A stretch of DNA of 64,000 nt from Candidatus Stammera capleta (GCA_015134075.1 CP062308.1:219360-283359), one strand, 5' to 3'; positions 1 through 12,802 are shown, counted from the first letter of the stretch. Numbers and translations are program-made. Notes: a model not told the origin generated them from the sequence alone.

Positions 1-674
1 AATTAGATTTTTTTATAGGTGGACAATTTGTTAAATTAGCATTGAAATATAAAAATGATTATATTTATAGATTTTATTCTTTAGTTAATTCTCCTTGTGA
101 TAGATTTTTGGAATTTTATATTTCTAGAATTAAAAATGGTTATTTAAGTAATAAATTATATAATTTAAATATAAATAGTAATATATATATATCTAATTTA
201 TCATATGGAAAATTTACTATTTTAAATGTATTAAAAAATAAAAATATAGATACTTTATGAATGATTTGTAATGGAACTGGTATTAGTCCTTTTTTATCTA
301 TTTTAAAAACATATATTTTTTATATTAAAAAAAAAGTTAAAAATATTTTTTTATTATGAGGTATAAAACATTTAAATAATTTCCATTATTTAAATGTTTT
401 ATTAATTTTACAAAAGATATACAATAAAAATATTTTAAACTTTATTATATCAGTAAGTAATTTTAAAAAATATCTTAAATTACCTTTTTATTATGGAAGA
501 GTATCAAATATAAATTTATATTATTTTATATGTAATAAATTTAATAATATCATAAATAATGATAGTCGTTTTATGATTTGTGGTTCTTCTAAAATGTTTA
601 AAGATGTTTTTTTTTTATTGAATAAAAAATTTAATATTTTAAAAAAAAATATATTTTCAGAAATTTATTTTTAA
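1..674 (+). CDS. fpr: Flavodoxin/ferredoxin-NADP reductase (5' end outside window)
   Basis: FAD enzyme that passes electrons from NADPH to flavodoxin or ferredoxin, supporting iron-sulfur and radical-SAM enzymes. The frame is open from base 3 and lacks its first few dozen codons. It contains GGQFVKLAL, the FAD-binding YSLVNSP stretch (family form YSYVNSP), and DTLWMICNGTGISPFLSIL, which follows E. coli Fpr almost residue for residue. The W in that motif is a TGA codon at 258-260, and a second TGA lies at LLWGIKH. The NADP-binding MICGSSKMFKD motif is near the C-terminus. The end overlaps the convergent tyrS by 4 bases. Confidence 0.9.
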
Positions 675-1918
675 TTTGTTCATTTTATTAGATAAAAATT
701 TTTTTTTCCTTTTTTTATTATTGTAAATTTACTAAATAACTTATCTTTTTTTTCTATTTCATAATTTGTATTTTTTATTTTTTTATTATTTATAGTTATT
801 GATTTATTAAATATAATATTATGAGATTGAGATTTAGTTTTTGTAATTTTTAATAAAATTAATATATTTTTTAAATTTTTAATTTTATTAGAGATATTTA
901 TTTTTGGTATTTTAGTTTTATATAATTTTTCTAAATCTATTTTTTTTATTTTTATTTTTTTTTTAAAAAAAATATTTGTAGCAAAAATTATATTTTTTGT
1001 ATTTTTTTCTCCATATATTAATTTAGTTATATTTTCTGCTAGTATTTTTTTTGCTTTATTGATATTTTTGTTTTTAATTATATAATTTATTTTTTTTATA
1101 TTTAAAAAAGTTAATTGTTTAAGATATATATATGTATGTTCATCTGGAATATTTAATCAAAATTGATAAAATTCATATGGTGTTGTTTTTTTTTCGTCTA
1201 GTCATATATTATTTGATTCTGTTTTGCTTAGTTTTATACCATTTTTTCCTACCATTAATGGTAGTGTTATTCCATAAGATTCTTTTTTATTTTTTTTTTT
1301 TATTAAATTTATTCCAGATATTATATTACCTCATTGATCAGATCCACCTATTTGTATTTTTGTTTTTTTATTATTAAATAAATATAAAAAATCGTAACTT
1401 TGTAATATTGTATAACTTAGTTCTGAAAAATTAATACCATTTTTATTTTTAAAATTTCTTTTTTTTAAAAATTCTTTATTAATCATTTGATTTAAAATAA
1501 AATTTTTTCCTAAATCTTTTAAAAAAAAATTTAATTTCATTTTATTAAATCATTTATTATTTTTTAATATATATATATCATTTGATATTATTTTTTTAAT
1601 TTGTTTTTTTATTTTGTTGCTAAATTTATTTATATTTTTTATTGAGTTATTTTTTCTTTTTTTTTTTTTAAAACTAGGATCTCCTATCATTGCAGTAAAA
1701 TTACCTATTAAAATTATTATTTTATGTCCAAAAGTTTTAAATCTTTTAAGTGTTATTAATGGTATAAGATGTCCTATATGTAAACTTTCATAAGTTGGAT
1801 CGAATCCGCAATATATATATGTGTTGTTTTTTTTTAATTCTTTTATTATTTGTTTTTCGTTTGATATTTGATTTATTAAATTTCTATTTTTTAATTCTTT
1901 TATAATGTTATTTTTCAT
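671..1918 (-). CDS. tyrS: Tyrosyl-tRNA synthetase
   Basis: Class I synthetase that charges tRNA-Tyr. It is 415 residues with UGA read as Trp; E. coli TyrS has 424. HIGH is at residues 47-50 after YIYCGFDPTYESL, and the second signature is KLSKTES (KFGKTEG in E. coli). The C-terminal S4-like RNA-binding part ends KGKKNFYLIKW plus two residues, like the family end GKKNYCLICWK. Breaks at 1550-1552 and further down are TGA at conserved Trp (W-F-N-K-M and I-W-L-D-E). An A/T-rich gap of about 110 bases separates it from the divergent tRNA-Val. Confidence 0.95.
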
Positions 1919-2031
1919 TTTTTTTTTTTTTTTTTTTATTTTTTTTTAAAAAAAAATTATTAAAGATATATTATATACTATTTAATTTTTTATATAATTA
2001 TTATAATATATATTATATATTTAATTTATTT

Positions 2032-2103
2032 GCGTTCTTAACTCAATGGTAGAGTACCATTTTGACGTGATGGAAGTTGGTGGTTCGATTCCACTAGAAC
2101 GCA
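2032..2103 (+). tRNA. tRNA-Val (anticodon GAC)
   Basis: A 72-nt cloverleaf: acceptor GCGTTCT pairs with AGAACGC, the anticodon stem CCATT/GATGG encloses the loop TTGACGT, giving GAC, and the T arm is GGTGG-TTCGATT-CCACT. It closely resembles E. coli tRNA-Val(GAC). No 3' CCA is encoded; AT-rich DNA follows the discriminator A, so the CCA must be added by an enzyme. Confidence 0.95.
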
Positions 2104-2134
2104 TATTATTTAATTTAATTTTATTAATATTTAT

Positions 2135-3547
2135 ATGAAAAAAACAAAAATAGTTTGTACATTAGGTCCAAATATTAATGATTCGAATGTTTTGTTTAAT
2201 TTAATTATGTCTGGTATGGATGTAGCTAGATTAAATTTTTCTCATGGTAATCATTCTGATCATAAAGATTATATTAAAAATTTAAGAATAGCTTCTAAAA
2301 AATCTAATAAAAATATTGCTATAATTTTAGATACTAAAGGTCCAGAAATACGTACATCTTTATTAGAAAATTCTAAAGATGTTTTTTTAAATAAAAATCA
2401 AATATTTAGTTTTATTTATGATAAGAATTTTATTGGTAATAATAAAATAGTTGGAGTTTCATATAAAAATTTTTTTTATGATTTAAGTATAGGTGATACT
2501 ATTTTAGTTGATGATGGTTTAATTTCAATGAAAGTTATTAATAAAATTGATGAAAATAAAATAGTATGTAGAGTTAATAATAGTGGTATGTTAGGTGAAA
2601 ATAAAGGTATTAATTTACCAAATATTCAAGTTAATTTACCAGCTTTATCTAAAAAAGATAAAAAGGATTTAATATTTGGTTGCAAAAATAATGTTGATTT
2701 TATTGCAGCTTCTTTTATTAGAAAAAGTTCTGATGTTTTAGAAATAAGAAAATTTTTAGATAATAATGGTGGTAATGATATTCAAATAATATCTAAAATA
2801 GAAAATAGAGAAGGACTTAAAAATTTTGATCAAATATTGAATATTTCTGATGGTATTATGGTTGCTCGTGGTGATTTAGGTGTTGAAATACCAGTTGAAG
2901 ATGTTATTTTTGCTCAAAAAATGATGATTAAAAAATGTAATTTTGCAAGAAAAGTTGTTATTACAGCAACTCAAATGTTAGAATCTATGATTATTAATCC
3001 TAGACCAACTAGAGCTGAAGCAGGAGATGTAGCCAATGCTATATTAGATGGAACTGATGCTGTTATGCTCTCTGGAGAAAGTGCTAAAGGAAAATATCCT
3101 ATTGAAGCTGTAAAAATAATGAATAATATTTGTGAAAGAACAGATAATACAATGGATTATAATTTTTCTTATTATGATGATATTAATATGCCTATAAGTG
3201 AAGCTGTATGTAAAAGTTCTGTTGATATATCAAGAAAATTAAATTCTCCATTAATATTAGTTTTTACAAGATCTGGAAAATCTGCTAAATTTATTAGAAA
3301 ATATTTTCCAAAATCTTTAATTTTAGCTTTAACTAAGAATAATAAAATTTCTAATCAATTACTTTTAAGTAAAGGTGTAGTTCCTATGATTGTTAATTCT
3401 ATTAATTCTACAGATGATTTTTATCGTGTTGGTAAAGATTTATCTATTTCTACTGGATATGCAAAAGTTGGAGATATTGTAGTTATGGTTTCTGGAGCTC
3501 TTGTTTCATATGGTACTAGTAATACTGCGTCTGTACATGTTTTATAA
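2135..3547 (+). CDS. pykF: Pyruvate kinase (PykF type)
   Basis: Converts phosphoenolpyruvate and ADP to pyruvate and ATP. This last step of glycolysis is tied to sugar import by the PTS, which consumes PEP. The protein is 470 residues, exactly the length of E. coli PykF, and has no Trp, so no TGA interrupts it. Visible motifs: [10 protein letters not shown] at the N-terminus, the substrate loop VARLNFSHG, the [11 protein letters not shown] stretch, the pyruvate kinase signature [22 protein letters not shown] and TATQMLESM. The C-terminal regulatory domain is complete. It is well conserved for this genome. tRNA-Val lies 31 bases upstream. Confidence 0.98.
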   Translation: MKKTKIVCTLGPNINDSNVLFNLIMSGMDVARLNFSHGNHSDHKDYIKNLRIASKKSNKNIAIILDTKGPEIRTSLLENSKDVFLNKNQIFSFIYDKNFIGNNKIVGVSYKNFFYDLSIGDTILVDDGLISMKVINKIDENKIVCRVNNSGMLGENKGINLPNIQVNLPALSKKDKKDLIFGCKNNVDFIAASFIRKSSDVLEIRKFLDNNGGNDIQIISKIENREGLKNFDQILNISDGIMVARGDLGVEIPVEDVIFAQKMMIKKCNFARKVVITATQMLESMIINPRPTRAEAGDVANAILDGTDAVMLSGESAKGKYPIEAVKIMNNICERTDNTMDYNFSYYDDINMPISEAVCKSSVDISRKLNSPLILVFTRSGKSAKFIRKYFPKSLILALTKNNKISNQLLLSKGVVPMIVNSINSTDDFYRVGKDLSISTGYAKVGDIVVMVSGALVSYGTSNTASVHVL

Positions 3548-3575
3548 AAAAAATAAAATAAAATTTTTATAAATT

Positions 3576-6068
3576 TTATTTTATTTTTTTTATACAAGTT
3601 ATTTTTTCTTTTATTTTTTTATTTAATCTTATTAATATTATTCCTTTAGTATTTCTTTTTAAAGTTTTTATTTCTTCTGATTTTATACGTATAAAATTTC
3701 CTTTATTAGTTATTATTATAATTTGATCTTTTTTATCATTTATTTTAATAACTTTAACTATATTTCCATTTTTTTTATTAATTTTTGAAAAAAATATACC
3801 TTTTGTATTTCTTTTTTTTAAGTTAAATTCATTTATATTTATTTTTTTTCCATATCCATTTTCGCTTATTGTTAGTATTTTTTTAGAAAAGTAATCTTTT
3901 TTTTTTATTGTTATACATGAAATTAATTCATCTTTATTATTTAATTTTATTCCTTTTACTCCATATGAATTTCTATTTGTTTTTCTTATATTATTTTCTT
4001 TGAATTTAATTGTTTTTCCTAATTTTGTGAATAACATAATTTCTTCTTTTTTATTTATATAATTTATATCTATTATTTTATCTTTTGTTTTTAATTTTAT
4101 TATATTTAATCCTTTTTTATTTTTTATTTTTATTTTTTTAGTTTTTATTTTTTTTATAATTCCTAGTTTTGTAGTTATTAATGTATATTTAAATTTATTT
4201 TTTTTTATTTTTTTTGATATATATGTTATTTTTTCATTTTTTTTAATATTTATAAAATTTATTATTGGTTTTCCATTATTATTTTTTTTTATATATGGTA
4301 ATATATATGTTTTTATTTTAAAACATTTTCCTTTGTTTGAAAATAAAAGAATTTTTTTATGAGTATCTGATATTAATATGTTATTTATATAATCATTTTT
4401 TTTTGTTTTTTTTATTTTTTTACCTTTAGTTCCTTTATTATATATTTTTAATTTATTTATTTTTTTATAACTAATATATCCATGTTTAGTTATCATTATA
4501 ATAATTTTTATTTTTTTTATTAAATCTTTTATTTTTATTTTTTTTTTTATATTATTTTTTTTTTTTATATTTATTGTTGTTAATCTTTTATCACCGAATA
4601 TTTTTTTTATTTCTATTAATTCATTTTTTATTATATTTATTAATGTATTTTTGTCTGTTAATATTTTTTTTAGTATTATTATTTTTTCTTTTATATTTAT
4701 ATATTTTTTTTCTATTTTATTTTTTTCTATTTTTGTTAATTGTCCTAAATTTAGTTTTAATATAGAATTTATTTGTTTTTCACTCATTTTATAATAATAA
4801 TTTTTATTTTTTTTTTTTTTATTTATTTCTCATTTATAATTTTTTAGTTTTTCTTTTATTATATTTGTATTTTTTGAATTTTTTATTATTTTAATTATTT
4901 CATTTATATTTTTTAGAGTTATAATTAGTCCTTTATATATATGTAATTTTTTTTTATTTTTTTTTAGTTTAAAAATTGTTTTATTTTTTATTATTGTTTT
5001 TCTATATTTTATAAATATTTTTATAATTTTTTTTAAATTTAAAGTTTTTGCTTTTTTTTTATATAATGCTACTATATTTATTCCATATGATATTTCTAGA
5101 TTTGTAAAATAATAAAGTTTTTTTATTATTGAATTTCTTTTTATATTTTTTTTTATTTTTATAACTACTCTTATTCCATCTTTATTTGATTCATCTCTTA
5201 TATTTGATATTCCTTCTATTTTTTTATTTTTAGTTAATTCTACTATTTTTTTTATTATTTTACTCTTATTTATTTGATATGGTAATTCATATATTATTAT
5301 ATATTTTTTGTTTTTTTTTTTATTTATTTCTTTTTTTATTTTTGCTTTAATTTTTATTAGTCCTTTTCCAGTTTTATATGCTTTGTATATTCCATTTGTG
5401 TTTTCTATTATGCCTCCTGTAGGAAAATCAGGACCTTTTATATATTTCATTAATTCTTTTGTTTTTATTTTTTTATTTTTTAAAAATATTAATATGGTAT
5501 TTATTATTTCTGTAATATTATGTGGTGGTATATTTGTAGCCATTCCTACAGCAATACCAGTGCATCCATTTATTAATATATTTGGTATTTTTGTTGGTAA
5601 AATTTCTGGTATTTTTTCTGTATTGTCGTAATTTTTTGTAAATTTAACTGTATTTTTATTTATATCTTTTAAAAATTCTTGAGATATTTTAGACATTTTT
5701 ATTTCAGTATATCTCATTGCTGCTGCTGAATCTCCATCTATTGATCCAAAATTTCCTTGTCCATCTATTAGTGGATATCTTAATGAAAAATTTTGTGCCA
5801 TTCTTACTATTGTTTCATATACAGCATTATCTCCATGAGGATGATATTTTCCTATTACATCTCCAACTATTCTAGCAGATTTTTTATATTGTTTATTATA
5901 AAAATTTTTTAATATATACATAGAATATAATATTCTTCTATGTACTGGTTTTAAACCATCTCTGACATCTGGTAATGCTCTTCCTATTATTACTGACATT
6001 GCATAATTTAAATAAGATTTTTTTAATTCATCTTCTATTTTTATAATTTTTATATTTTTATTTTTCAT
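3576..6068 (-). CDS. gyrA: DNA gyrase subunit A
   Basis: Breakage-reunion subunit of gyrase, which introduces negative supercoils together with GyrB (not in this window). It is 830 residues; E. coli has 875. The catalytic Tyr is residue 120 in [11 protein letters not shown]. The N-terminal [17 protein letters not shown] and KYHPHGD motifs are intact. A single TGA at 4830-4832 falls in the coiled-coil region, where E. coli has a Trp shortly before the LTEQQAQAIL segment; the following 14 codons run in frame into [12 protein letters not shown]. The C-terminal beta-pinwheel blades ([27 protein letters not shown]) are present but very Lys-rich. The acidic tail is missing. Confidence 0.95.
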
Positions 6069-6205
6069 TTTTTTATAAAATTTTAGTATTAATAATTTAT
6101 TTTTTAAAAATATATTTTAATATATTAAATTTTAAATTATTTAATTTATATAAATTTATTTTTTTTTTAAATAGAGAGGGATTTTAGATAAGTGTTTAAA
6201 ATTAT

Positions 6206-6230
6206 AAATACCCATATTATATGGGTATTT
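6206..6230 (-). terminator. Perfect hairpin after manZ
   Basis: AAATACCCATAT, one central T, then ATATGGGTATTT: a perfect 12-bp stem with a GC core that stands out in this AT-only spacer. It lies 60 bases past the manZ stop and about 140 bases before the gyrA start, so it most likely ends the dtpA-manXYZ transcript. No clear U-tract follows, so a role in RNA 3'-end protection is equally possible. Confidence 0.6.
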
Positions 6231-6289
6231 AAATTGAATATTAATTAAATAATAAATAGTTTTAAATATAATTTAATTATTTATGTATA

Positions 6290-7123
6290 TTAATTATTTA
6301 ATAAATTAAAATATTTTCCAAATATACTAAAAATAAATAATCCTGTCATTATTATTAATGGATTAGTTTTTTTATTTAATAATCACATACAAATTAATGT
6401 TAGTAATAATGGAAATAATCCAGGAAGAAGTTGATCAAGTATATCTTGTACTGTTATTTCTTGTATTATTTTATCTTGATAATATTGTATTTTAGATATT
6501 ACTATAGGAATATTTATTTTTGTTCATTTATTTACTAATACTCCCATTATAAATAATCCTAATATTGATGATCCTTCTGTTAATTTTTGTATTAAATTAT
6601 TTCCTATATCTTGTACAACTCCTATTCCTTTTTTATATCCATAATACAATCCATAATATAAAGTTAATAATCTAATAGTATTAAATGATATAAAAAATAT
6701 TATTGGTCCAATTATATTTCCTGTTATAGCAAAACTAGCTCCTAAAGCTGATAATATAGGTCTTATTGTGCCTCAAAATATAGGATCTCCTATTCCAGCT
6801 AAAGGTCCCATTAATCCTATTTTAATACTATTTATTGCACTGCTATTAATTTTAATTCCATTAGCTCTTTTTTCTTCCATTGCTATAACTACTCCTAATA
6901 TAGGAGCAACCATATATGGTTGTGTATTAAAAAATTCTAGATGTCTTTTAAGAGCTTTTTTTTTTTCTTTAGAATTGTCATTATAAAGTTTATCTATTAT
7001 TGGAATAATAGAAAAACAAAATCCTAATGCTTGCATTCTTTCAAAATTTCATGATCCTTGCAAAAAAGTACTACGTATAAATACTTTACTTAAATCAGTT
7101 GAATTTATTTTTTTATTTTTCAT
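6290..7123 (-). CDS. manZ: Mannose-family PTS enzyme IID
   Basis: Membrane subunit IID that works with IIC (ManY) to move hexoses while IIAB (ManX) phosphorylates them. It is 277 residues; E. coli ManZ is about 285. It shows FLQGSWNFERMQALGF, RRHLEFFNTQPY in near-identical form, APILGV, and GLMGPLAGIGDPIFWGT, where the W is TGA at 6773-6775. Further TGA codons fall at WTKINIP and at MWLLNKKTNPL near the C-terminus. Start: ATG at 7123 is preferred over 7129 because GGTA lies 7 bases before it. It is the last gene of the apparent dtpA-manX-manY-manZ operon. Confidence 0.95.
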
Positions 7124-7142
7124 TATCATTTACCAATATAAT

Positions 7143-7931
7143 TTAATCTAATTCGTCATCTTTAACTATTTTTTTATTTATATTATAAGTACTATATTTA
7201 GGTGATAATTGTATATATAGTATAGATAATATTGTACCCATTATTCCTAATGCTACTAGATTAAATTGTGTAAATGCAGCTATTATAAAACCTAAAAAGA
7301 AAAATGGCATTAAATAATTTGTTTTCATCATATTAATTACCATTGCATAACCGACTACAACAACTATACCTCCAGCTACATTTAAACCTTCTGTTATAAA
7401 TAAAGGAATTGAATTTAATATATTTTTTATTAGTGTTGTTTCTACAGATATATTAACTATTATAGCTGGTATAGCAATTCTCATAGCTTGTAACATTAAA
7501 GCACTTATATGTATACATGATATATGGAATGTATTTTGTGTTTTTTCTGCTATTTTATCAACTCAATGTTGAAATCCTATAGTAATACTACGTACTATTA
7601 TTGTTAATATTTGTCCTGCTGCAGCTAAAGGAATTGCTAATGCTATTCCTGCGCCAGGATTTTGTTTTCCGTTTATTACTAATATAGTTGATATTATAGA
7701 TGCTAAAGCTGTATCTGGAGCTACTGCAGCTCCTATATTCATTCATCCTAAAGATATTAATTCAAGTGATCCACCTATTGATATACCTTTTGTTATATCT
7801 CCTAATATCATACCTACTATAGTACAACATATTAAAGGACGATGTAATTGAAATTCATCTAATATAGATTCTATACCTATTAAAGAACCTATTATAAAAG
7901 TTAATAAAATTTTATATAATAAAAAATCCAT
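7143..7931 (-). CDS. manY: Mannose-family PTS enzyme IIC
   Basis: Polytopic channel subunit of the mannose/glucose/glucosamine phosphotransferase permease. It is 262 residues; E. coli ManY has 266. Hydrophobic segments cover most of its length. Family landmarks include GSLIGIESILDEFQLHRPL, GISIGGSLELISLGWMNIGAAVAPD (W is TGA at 7743-7745) and GKQNPGAGIAIALPLAAAGQ. A second TGA gives FQHWVDK. It lies 19 bases upstream of manZ and 23 bases downstream of manX, so the three are almost certainly cotranscribed. Confidence 0.95.
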
Positions 7932-7954
7932 TTTAACCTCTTTAAATGGAAAAA

Positions 7955-8899
7955 CTAAATTTTGTTTAATATACTAAAAAGATCTATTTTTTTATCGTTT
8001 GGTACTTTTCTAATTTCTAATTCTATATTCATTTTTTTTAATTCGTAAAATGATTTTATATCTTTTTTATTTACTGATATAGCTTCAGTAATTTGTGTTT
8101 TGTTTTTTTTATATGACATTCCTCCTATATTTATAGATTTTATTTTTACACCTTTTTTTATAATTTTAATTATATCTGTTGGGTTTGTAAATAAAAGAAG
8201 AATTTTTTCTTCTGAATATTTAGGATTATTATATACTTTTATAAATTTATTTATATTTACAACATGAGAAGTTATGTTTGGAGGTGATACTTGTTTTAAT
8301 AATTTTGATCTTATTTTATCTTTATATATATCATCATTTATTACTATTATTTTTGATATTTGATAATCTTTACTTCATCCTGTAGTAACTTGTCCATGTA
8401 TTAATCTATCATCTATTCTTGTTATTATTATTTTCATTTTTTCTTTTATTTTTTTATTTTTTAATTTATTTTTTTTATTTTTTTTTATAATAACATTATT
8501 ATATTTATTGATATTACTTATACTATTTTTTCCTATATTTATTATTTTATTTATTAATGATTCAAATGATATTTTATCATTTATAGACATTATTGTTTCT
8601 AATAACATAGGAATATTTGTTCCTGATATTATATCGTTTTTAATTTTTTTATTATATAAAAATTTATTTGCGGCATTAAAAGGACTTCCGCCTATTATAT
8701 CTACAAAAAATATTATTCCATTGTTTGTATTTAATGTTTTTATTTTTTTTTTATATTTTTTAATTAAATGTTCTACATTTTCTCCAGTTAAAAATTCTAT
8801 TGCTTTTATATTTTTTTTTTTTCCTATTATTAATTCTGTTGTTTTTAACATTTCTATTCCAAGTTTTCCATGCATGCATATTATTATAGCTATATTCAT
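7955..8899 (-). CDS. manX: Mannose-family PTS enzyme IIAB
   Basis: Cytoplasmic phosphotransfer subunit. The IIA domain takes phosphate from HPr on His10 (MNIAIIICMHG) and passes it to His168 of the IIB domain (RIDDRLIHGQVTT), which phosphorylates the sugar. It is 314 residues; E. coli ManX has 323. The Ala/Pro-rich linker of E. coli is replaced by a short Asn/Lys-rich one at about 133-154. A TGA follows DRLIHGQVTTG where E. coli has TRW. An internal ATG starts MKIIITRIDDRL, but the single fused frame is continuous. HPr and enzyme I are not in this window. Confidence 0.94.
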
Positions 8900-8930
8900 T
8901 TTTATTTCCCTGATTTATTTTTTTAAAAAA

Positions 8931-10370
8931 TTAATTATTATCTTTTATTATATAATCTAATATTGGAGATAAAATTAGCATTATTAAAGAAATTATACAA
9001 CTATATATTCCAATTTTTAAAAAACTATAAAAATATATATCTAAAGATTGTAATGTATTTATATGCATTTCTTTTGTAATTGATGTTATATTTGCTATTT
9101 TTCCAGATATTATAGATGAAATTGATGTTGTTAAAAATCATGAACTTATAGCTAATCCAGTTAATTTATCAGGAACAAGTTGTGTTATCATTGATAGACC
9201 TAAACCTGAAATCATTAACTCTCCTATACTTTGTAAAGCATAACTTATTATTAACCAATGTGGTGATACTATACCTGTTTTATTATATTCTAAATATATT
9301 CCTCATGGTAATATTAAAAATGATATTGAACATAATATCATTCCTATTGCAAATTTAAATGTTATAGATATTTTTTTACCTAATTTATTATATATATATG
9401 ATAATATAGGGCTAAATATTATTATTCAGAATGGGTTAAGAGCTTGAAATTGTTCTGGGTTTATATTTATTCCTAATATTTTTGGTGTTATATTTTTTAT
9501 AGCAAAAAAATTTAATGATGTTGGCATTTGATTATATAAAACAAAGTATATTATAGCTTCTATTATTAATATTAATGCAACTATCATTCTTCTTCTTTCT
9601 AATTTTTCTAAAAAAAATATTTCTTTAATAAATACAATTATAGTTAGTGTTATTATTATGTTTATTATTTTATTTGCTATATCTATATTTTGTATAATTA
9701 AATAATTTATTATTGAAAATATAGAAATCATTATTAATAATATAAATAAATAAATTTTATTTATTGGATAAAAATCTATTTTTGAACCGTATTTTTTTAT
9801 TTTATTTTTTAAAATTTTAAATATTATTAAAGATCCAATTAGACCTATTACTGGAATTAAAAATGCTATATTTCAACTATATTTATGAGCTATTAATGGA
9901 ATTAATATAATTGATATTAATGAACCTATATTTACCGCCATATAATATATTGTAAAACCAGAATCTGGTGTATATTTTTTATTTTTTTTATATATATCTG
10001 ATACTATTATAGATGGATTTGGTTTAAATAAACAATTTCCTATTGATATTATTGATAATCCTAAATATATTCATTTTATATCATTATGTTTTATGAATAT
10101 TATAGTATATCCTATTATTAATATATATAAACCTAATTCTAATGTTCTTTTAGATCCTATTATTTTATTACCTATTCATCCACCTACAAAAACCAATCCA
10201 TACATTATTGCATTAAATGAAGAAAATACATTAATTGCATCCGTTTCTGATATTGACATTTTTTTGACTAAATATATCATTAATATAGTTTGCAATCCAT
10301 AAAAACTAAATCTTTCGAATAATTCTAATGTAAATATAAAATATAAATTTTTTGGTTGTTTGAATATCAT
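8931..10370 (-). CDS. dtpA: Proton-dependent di/tripeptide transporter (POT family)
   Basis: Proton-coupled importer of di- and tripeptides with about 12-14 membrane helices. It is 479 residues; E. coli DtpA has 500. The family landmarks are very clear: [15 protein letters not shown] (the E-x-x-E-R-F-x-Y-Y type helix 1 motif, here FSFYG), [23 protein letters not shown], and [19 protein letters not shown] followed by [16 protein letters not shown] codons supply several Trp, at 9423-9425 and 10173-10175 among others. It sits 31 bases upstream of manX on the same strand, so peptide and sugar import are probably one operon. DtpA cannot be separated from DtpB by eye. Confidence 0.93.
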
Positions 10371-10395
10371 TATTATTTATCCTTTAAATTAATAT

Positions 10396-11415
10396 TTAAT
10401 TATTTATTAAAATATGAATTATGTCATTATTTTTTATAATATAATTTTTACCTACTATTTTTATTTTTCCTTTTTTTTTTAATTTATTTCATCCTTTATA
10501 TTTTATAAATTTTTTATAATTTATAACAATGGATCTTATAAATTTATTTTTAAAATCACTATGTATTAATTTAGCTGCATATAATATGTTTTTATTTTTT
10601 TTTAAAATAAATGATTTAGTTTCTTTTTTGTTTGTTGTAAAAAATGTTATTAAATTTAGTGATTTTATTATTTTTTTTTGTATTTTATTTATTATTTTTT
10701 TTTTTATATTTTTATTTTTTTCGTTATATATTTTTTTTATATTTTTATATATTATTTTATGTTTTTTTTTTTTTATAAATTTTTTTATTTTTTTAATATT
10801 TTTTTTGTCTTTATCATAGTTATCAATATTTAAGAAATATATTTTTTTTTTAAATGTAAGTAAATTTATTTTTTTAAAAAAATTTTTTTCATTTTTATTT
10901 ATTAAATTTTTATTAAATATTTTTTTTTCCTCTAAACATTTTATATATTTGTTAATTATATTTTTGTATTTTATATTTTTTTTTCGTGTTTTTTCTAATA
11001 TTTCTATATCAGATAATATAAGTTCATCTTCTATAATATTAATTTCATTTATTGGATCTATTTTTTTATTTATATTTATTATATTTTTATCTTTAAATAT
11101 TCTTATTACTTGAATTATTATATTAGTATTTCTTATATTATTTAAAAATGTATTACCTAAACCTAATCCTTTAGATGCACCTTTTATTAAACCTGCTATA
11201 TCTATATATTCTATTTTTGAAAAAGTTATTTTTTTACTTTTACTTATTTTAGATATATTTATTGTTTTTTTATTTTTTATTTCAATATTTTTATGATTTG
11301 GTAATATTGTACAAAATGGATAATTTTCATTTTTTATTTTACTATTTGTTATAAAATTAAATAGAGTTGATTTTCCAATATTTGGAACACCTATTATTCC
11401 GCATTTTATATTCAT
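10396..11415 (-). CDS. ychF: Ribosome-associated OBG-family ATPase YchF
   Basis: Universally conserved GTPase-fold protein that binds ATP and ribosomes; its role is in translation and stress, not fully settled. It is 339 residues; E. coli has 363. G1 is GVPNIGKSTLFN at residues 8-19 (family G-x-P-N-V-G-K-S), followed by NYPFCTI and YIDIAGLIKGASKGLGLGN. The C-terminal TGS-like end reads GWNKLKKKGKIK, then VGKNYIIKNNDIIHILIN, with TGA for the W at 10489. The middle is degraded to Lys/Asn-rich sequence. In E. coli ychF neighbours pth; here lysS lies between them. Confidence 0.93.
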
Positions 11416-11434
11416 ATTTTAAATTATATTTATT

Positions 11435-12793
11435 TTATTTATTTATAGATGGAAATAATATAACATCTTTTATAGATTTACTTTTAGTTATTATCATAAC
11501 TAATCTATCTATACCTATTCCAACTCCAGCAGTTGGTGGTAATCCATATTTTAATGCATTTATATATTCTTTATCATATATATTTTTTTTTTTATTTTCT
11601 AATTGTTTTTTAAAATTTTCTTTTTGTTCTTTATAATTATTAAGTTCTGAAAATCCATTTGCTATTTCATATCCATTTATAAATAATTCAAATCTATCTG
11701 CTATTTTTTTATTTTTTATATTTTTTTTTGATAAATATGATATATCTGATGGATATTCTGTTACAAATGTTGGTTTTATTAATTTTTTTTCTGTTGTATT
11801 TTCAAATATTTTTATTAAAATTTTACCTATTTTATTATTTTTTTTTATATTTATATTTATTTTTTTTGCTATTTCTATTATTTTATCATTATTATCTAAA
11901 TCTTCTAATTTATTAAATAGTTTAGAGAATTTATATATTGCTTTTTTAAGTGTTATTATTTTATATGGATTTATTATATTTATTTTTTTTTTTAATAATA
12001 TATTTTTTTTAAATAATGAATTTATTACATATGATATTATATTTTCTGTTAATTTCATCATATATTTATAATTTTCATATGTTTTATATATTTCTATCAT
12101 TGTAAATTCTGGATTATGTTTACTAGATATTCCTTCATTTCTAAAATTTCTATTTAGTTCAAATATTTTATTAAATCCTCCTATTATTAATTTTTTTAAA
12201 AATATTTCTGGAGCAATACGTAAATACATATTTGTTTTTAATTTACTATGATATGTTTTAAATGGTTTTGCTGATGCTCCTCCTGGTATTATATGTAACA
12301 TTGGTGTTTCTACTTCTAAAAATTTTTTATTATTTAAATATTTTCTTATTAAATTTATTATTTTAATTCTTTTTATAAATATTTGTCTTGATTTTTCATT
12401 TATTATTAAATCTAAATATCTTTGTCTAAATTTTTTTTCTTTTTTTTTAATTTTATTAAATTTATCTGGTCAATATTTTTTTGTTTTTGTTAATATTTTT
12501 ATTTTTTTAGATTTTATTGTTAATTCTTTAGTTTTTGTTTTAAATAATTTTCCATTTACATATATTATATCTCCTATTTTTATGTTTTTATATTTTTTAT
12601 AATTTTTATCTTTTTTGATAAATATTTGTATGTTACCTTCTATGTCTTGTATATTTAAAAATATACTTTTTTTCATTTTTCTTTTATTTATTATTCTTCC
12701 TGTTATATTGATATTTTTTTTTTTTTTAATTATAAAGTTTGGTATTTTAGAATATTTTTCTATTATTTTTTTTATATTATTTATTTTTTTCAT
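11435..12793 (-). CDS. lysS: Lysyl-tRNA synthetase (class II)
   Basis: Charges tRNA-Lys, a heavily used product in a proteome this rich in Lys. It is 452 residues; E. coli LysS has 505, and the shortfall is mostly at the N-terminus and in the OB-fold. Class II signatures: FRQRYLDL, FLEVETPML, motif 2 FRNEGISSKHNPEFTMIE, motif 3 GLPPTAGVGIGIDRLVM. TGA encodes the Trp at KKYWPDKF (12470). The pth gene lies 9 bases upstream and ychF 19 bases downstream in the same direction. Confidence 0.95.
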
Positions 12794-12802
12794 TTTTAAT
12801 TT

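Noticed and set aside
8375-8450. Separate genes for the PTS IIA and IIB domains
   Set aside because: An internal ATG begins the IIB part, but the frame is continuous from IIA through the linker, as in E. coli ManX.
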